In this document: positions 20,186 to 23,600 of the stretch, one piece after another
How the letters are laid out: each line of letters starts with the position of its first letter
Position numbering within the stretch: position 1 is the first letter of the stretch
Translations under genes and position numbers: made by a program
Notes under the pieces: model-generated
What the model was told of the DNA's origin: nothing
Seen by the model: only the letters and a program-made list of their open reading frames with translations
The model's database searches: none
Assembly: GCA_001970855.1 (NCBI GenBank)
Contig: LSSN01001454.1
Span: forward strand, 1 to 23,600
Direction of reading: 5' to 3'
Source: Smittium culicis
Taxonomy: Eukaryota > Kickxellomycota > Harpellomycetes > Harpellales > Legeriomycetaceae
Length of the DNA: 23,600 bases

Positions 20186-20406
20186 CCAATAACATCAGAT
20201 AACTTCCTATATCCAATAGATAACATAATTAAGACAATAATTACTTATCCGATTCACTCGATTTATTGGCTATCGAGTTTATTTTAGATTTGAGGATTTA
20301 GACGATTGGCATTCTGACCAATAACTGGATCATACAAACGTTTAATTATTTCCATTTTTATCGCAATAAAAACTACAAGAGAAAACTTTAACACGAACTA
20401 GCCAAT
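20186..20406. promoter_or_regulatory. Cluster of six CCAAT/ATTGG boxes
   Basis: CCAAT occurs at 20186-20190, 20213-20217, 20318-20322 and 20402-20406. Its complement ATTGG occurs at 20265-20269 and 20305-20309. CCAAT is the binding core of the HAP/NF-Y complex. The cluster lies about 390-610 bases upstream of TFIIS, the only gene starting nearby. Function is inferred. Confidence 0.35.
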
Positions 20407-21268
20407 AATGCCTTTTATTTTTAACTGCCTCGTTAATTAGACTATAAAATTTGCTACTCTAATTTTGATTCGCTTATACTCTTGCTGCATTTAGTTAAAG
20501 TTCCCAAATCTTAATACTTAATTTTACTTGCGTTTATTTTATTTGATGCACTTATCTTTAAGTTTAGTGTATTAATTCTATAAGAGTTGGGTAAGCGCTA
20601 AAATCTAATCATAAATTTGCTTAAACTAATGAACTATAAACCTTTTTCATGCAATAACTATTCTAAATAGCCGCTTATTAGGGCTAATACTATCTAACCC
20701 TTATTTAATCCCAAAACTTAACATTAAATTACTTTTTTGAGCAGCTTAATTTTGCTGAAATTTTTTGATAACAATTTAAGCATGTATAATCAATAATTTC
20801 AAATTTTAAATGTACTTTTCCATTTCATCGAATCGATTGTTTCGCTCAGCATCCATCTAAACTAGAGAAACATACTAAAATAATCTAGCAATAAGAGTTT
20901 TTTCTTAATCTTAGCATCACCATTGCCATCTATATATATTATCACCTCAATAACACATAGCAGTATACATTATTTCTCTTTAATAATTTACAGCATCGCT
21001 TAAAATAATCTTATAACGATTTTTGGACATGTGAATAATAATAAATTCCTATTAGGTTTTTTTCTTTTTTTTTTTGCTCTTTTTCGTATTTAAAATTAAT
21101 ATTAATCATATAATAGAACCTTTTCGCTATATAATAATATTGACTCTTAAAAATATCATTTCGAATCTAATCTAAATACTAATAATGCTATAAATGAAAA
21201 TACAATTACAGGCTGGCATTGATTAATTTTGATAATTAATTGGTTTATATCAAATAGCCTAAGCTTAT
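20407..21268. other. AT-rich intergenic region, no gene seen
   Basis: This is DNA between the CCAAT cluster and the 3' end of RAI1/DXO. Stops are frequent in all frames, T runs occur near 21058-21080, and I found no repeat or RNA gene. Confidence 0.45.
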
Positions 21269-23058
21269 TCAAAATGCTTGTAAAAACTTGCTTGTTAAAA
21301 ACGTATCAGTATCAGATGAAATAAACAAGTTCATTGATTTTGTTTCTGGTACATACATCAATCGATACACAATACGATGATCGTTAGTACGAATGCTATC
21401 CTTTAGCCAGGATAGTGTCTCTAAAGTAAAATTCAAGCACACTTTATAATCCTAATGAAATAAAATTATCATGAGATTAGTAACTTTTTAATAAATTGCT
21501 AATATCTATTTATAAAACATTTATATATAAATAAGTATTTACCCATAATTTTCCTACTATCCCTGGAATATCATGCGTGAATATTCTATCTACTTGGACA
21601 AGTCTAAGGTTTTCATCTCTTCGTCCAACAAATATCGTTCCTACTCCTGCTAGATAGCTCTGTGCCCATATTTTTAATAATTTATGCCTATAATATGAGT
21701 ATTTACTCGTAAGATTTATGGCTAAATTATAATAATATTAGTAAAAAATAAAATGACCAATAGATGTAATTATAAAAAAGACATTCAAAATGATATATAT
21801 TGCAATAAAAGAACCTTTTGAAGTTGAATTCGTCCTTCTCTGTTTGTATTACTTTAGAAGTTTTCAATTCCACATAATTTCTATTTGGAAACTCTTTTGG
21901 CTTAATGCCTAAATAAATGTATACTCAATGTTCAAAAAACAGTAGATATGCAGTAAAGGTAGAATCAGGGATATACTTTACCTTGAATACAGTCTACTTC
22001 GCCAGCCATCAAAAGCTTAAAGTCGCCCAAATATGTTGAATATACGCTTGAGTATTCTTTATTATTATCAACCACCTCATCTTCTAGAGACTTTGTGTTT
22101 TCATCGTTTAAGCTATTAGGATTTGGGTCATACTTAGTTGTAAACAAGCTTTCGAACCTATATCCCCCATACATTAATCTCTGCAAACTTTCTGGAACGT
22201 TGCATTTTTCTTCTATTTCCTCTTCAGTTAAGTAGTTTTTTATAAATATAGTTCCCTAATAAAAAAAGGTAAAATAGGAATTATCTAATATCAATCTTGT
22301 TATTTAGCATCAGTTTAAGAGATTAATTTATAAAAGCATATTGGTTTTACTTTATAATTTATTAATTCCATGCTCCATGCTTCTCTCATGTTATATGGCG
22401 TAACTAAGAATCGAGTAAACATCCCTCTAAATCCTATCTAATTATTTAATTAATAAATTACTAATAGTCGATTAATAGACATCATTTAATGAAAAATAAA
22501 GTTATAAAATAAGCAGTGTGATAAATTTTAAAAGACTGTAAATAGTTAAATCGCTTAGGCAAGAGAATATTTAGAAAACTTACAAAATCGCCTCTGTAGT
22601 AATCTATGGTGTCTTTATTTGTTACTTCAGCGATGTGGTTTAAAAACATGTCCAAACGTTTATTGACTCTGTGATCTTGCTGAATCCAGGTATCAAATCC
22701 ATCATTTAAGTACTTTCCATAAAAATCTTTATTGAATCTAAATCGTTTCTATAAAATTAAACATACCAAAGTCACGAGTTATTGAGAATTCATGAAACAT
22801 AAACTTTTTTGAACCACGGTAGTTGAATAAAACGTGATGACTTAAAATATAATCAAAAAATAGAAATAGAGAATATGTAAAATGAAAATAGAGCTCTGAT
22901 AAATTAATTACCAATTCCCTGTCATCATTTATTTCTATATTATTGGCATCAGTGCTGTATGATGATAACTCGAAAGGCTCTGTGTAGCATGCAAATCCTT
23001 TTTTATAAGAGTAATTATTTTTAACAATATGAGTTGAAACGTGTGATAGCTTTGACAT
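21269..23058 (-). CDS. RAI1: RAI1/DXO family 5'-end decapping nuclease (seven exons)
   Basis: Rai1/DXO enzymes remove defective or incomplete caps (pyrophosphohydrolase and decapping activity). Yeast Rai1 also stabilises the exonuclease Rat1. Minus-strand exons: 23058-22912, 22748-22584, 22437-22351, 22255-21982, 21908-21815, 21687-21543 and 21451-21269, giving 364 residues ending at TGA (yeast Rai1 has 387, human DXO 396). All family active-site motifs are present: GYRFE at 164-168 (E168), GEVD with E219 and D221, VELK with E238 and K240, and WAQS with Q265. Supporting blocks are FELSSYS near the N-terminus, FRGMFTRFLVTPYN and RHKLLKIWAQSYL. The exon 1 to exon 2 join is the least certain: the 163-base intron gives the best family alignment (DRELKRFRFN), but its first half is open in frame. 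The catalytic centre appears complete, so an active enzyme is expected. Confidence 0.9.
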
Positions 23059-23448
23059 TGTAAACTTGGCTTTTTTTTTTTAGGGAGTGGAGAGAAATAA
23101 AAAAAAAACTTAGCGGCAACAAAAACTAATATTAAAGAAATACTGTAAACAGTTAGTTTATCATTACCTTCGCTATCTTTACACATCCACGCCTAATAAA
23201 TATCTAAAGAGCACTTAGTATTCTCCACGTGATTTGCCGATTTCTCTAAGCTCAATAGATACGTCAAATAATTGGATATTAAATATAGTTTATTCAGAAA
23301 CTGCATTTTGCACATTCATTGGATCAAAAGCCTATAGATATGGAAGTCTTTGAACGAAGAATTCACTTTTTTTAGTTTAATATTATTGGCCTGAATATTC
23401 GTTAATTGTAAACACTATTGCTAAAATCGAAAGTGAGTTTCTAATTAC
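23059..23448. other. 5' flank of RAI1/DXO, no other gene seen
   Basis: This stretch should hold the RAI1/DXO promoter on the minus strand. It has T and A runs near 23072-23107. The 83-codon minus-strand frame that overlaps exon 1 lacks similarity to anything recognised and is treated as chance. Confidence 0.35.
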
Positions 23449-23600
23449 TTATTTATTATTTATTATTTATTATTTATTATTTATTATTTATTATTTATTA
23501 TTTATTATTTATTATTTATTATTTATTATTTATTATTTATTATTTATTATTTATTATTTATTATTTATTATTTATTATTTATTATTTATTATTTATTATT
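23449..23600 (+). repeat. (TTATTTA)n microsatellite running to the window edge
   Basis: A 7-base unit TTATTTA repeats for 152 bases (about 21-22 copies) without a visible interruption and continues to the last base. The true length is unknown. Confidence 0.95.

Noticed and set aside
23449..23600. Telomere or CRISPR-like array
   Set aside because: The 7-base unit has no G-rich strand and no spacers; it is a simple microsatellite.

Overview
The window looks like AT-rich nuclear DNA from a fungus, probably an early-diverging (non-Dikarya) lineage. It holds six intact protein genes of conserved eukaryotic families. Most are split by short GT-AG introns of about 70-160 bases with AT-rich interiors. 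TAA, TAG and TGA all act as stops. Two genes place the organism. A class I myosin with TH1, proline-rich/SH3 and a C-terminal acidic tail ending in DDEEAW is the fungal type. An INTS11-type Integrator endonuclease argues against well-known ascomycete yeasts, which lack Integrator. The species itself cannot be named from this sequence.

Layout. Bases 1-65 are an isolated GC-rich patch, perhaps the tail of a gene that starts outside the window. Bases 66-2871 are gene-poor and carry two kinds of short inverted-repeat elements and a possible 59-residue membrane protein gene with a TATA box. The myosin-I gene (2872-7178, +) converges with INTS11 (8897-11278, -). AFG2/SPATA5 (11585-14614, -, seven exons) lies upstream of INTS11 on the same strand and is divergent from PPIL2 (15754-17636, +, three exons). 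PPIL2 converges with TFIIS (18125-19799, -, five exons). RAI1/DXO (21269-23058, -, seven exons) follows on the same strand. The window ends inside a 7-base microsatellite.

How the genes relate. There is no operon and no evidence of co-transcription. Four genes act on RNA polymerase II transcripts or the spliceosome: INTS11 cleaves nascent RNA, TFIIS rescues backtracked polymerase, RAI1/DXO removes defective 5' ends, and PPIL2 is a U-box cyclophilin of the splicing machinery. AFG2 serves 60S ribosome maturation and myosin-I serves actin-based endocytosis. This is most simply chance linkage of housekeeping genes.

No new multi-gene system is visible. The most useful leads are a PPIL2 whose cyclophilin pocket has lost most catalytic residues, an INTS11 with an insert of about 105 residues, a family of about 200-base elements in three intergenic regions with TTAA at two ends, a strong GC rise at the convergent PPIL2/TFIIS 3' ends, and the small membrane-protein candidate. 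All exon joins were made by hand from reading frame, splice sites and remembered family similarity.
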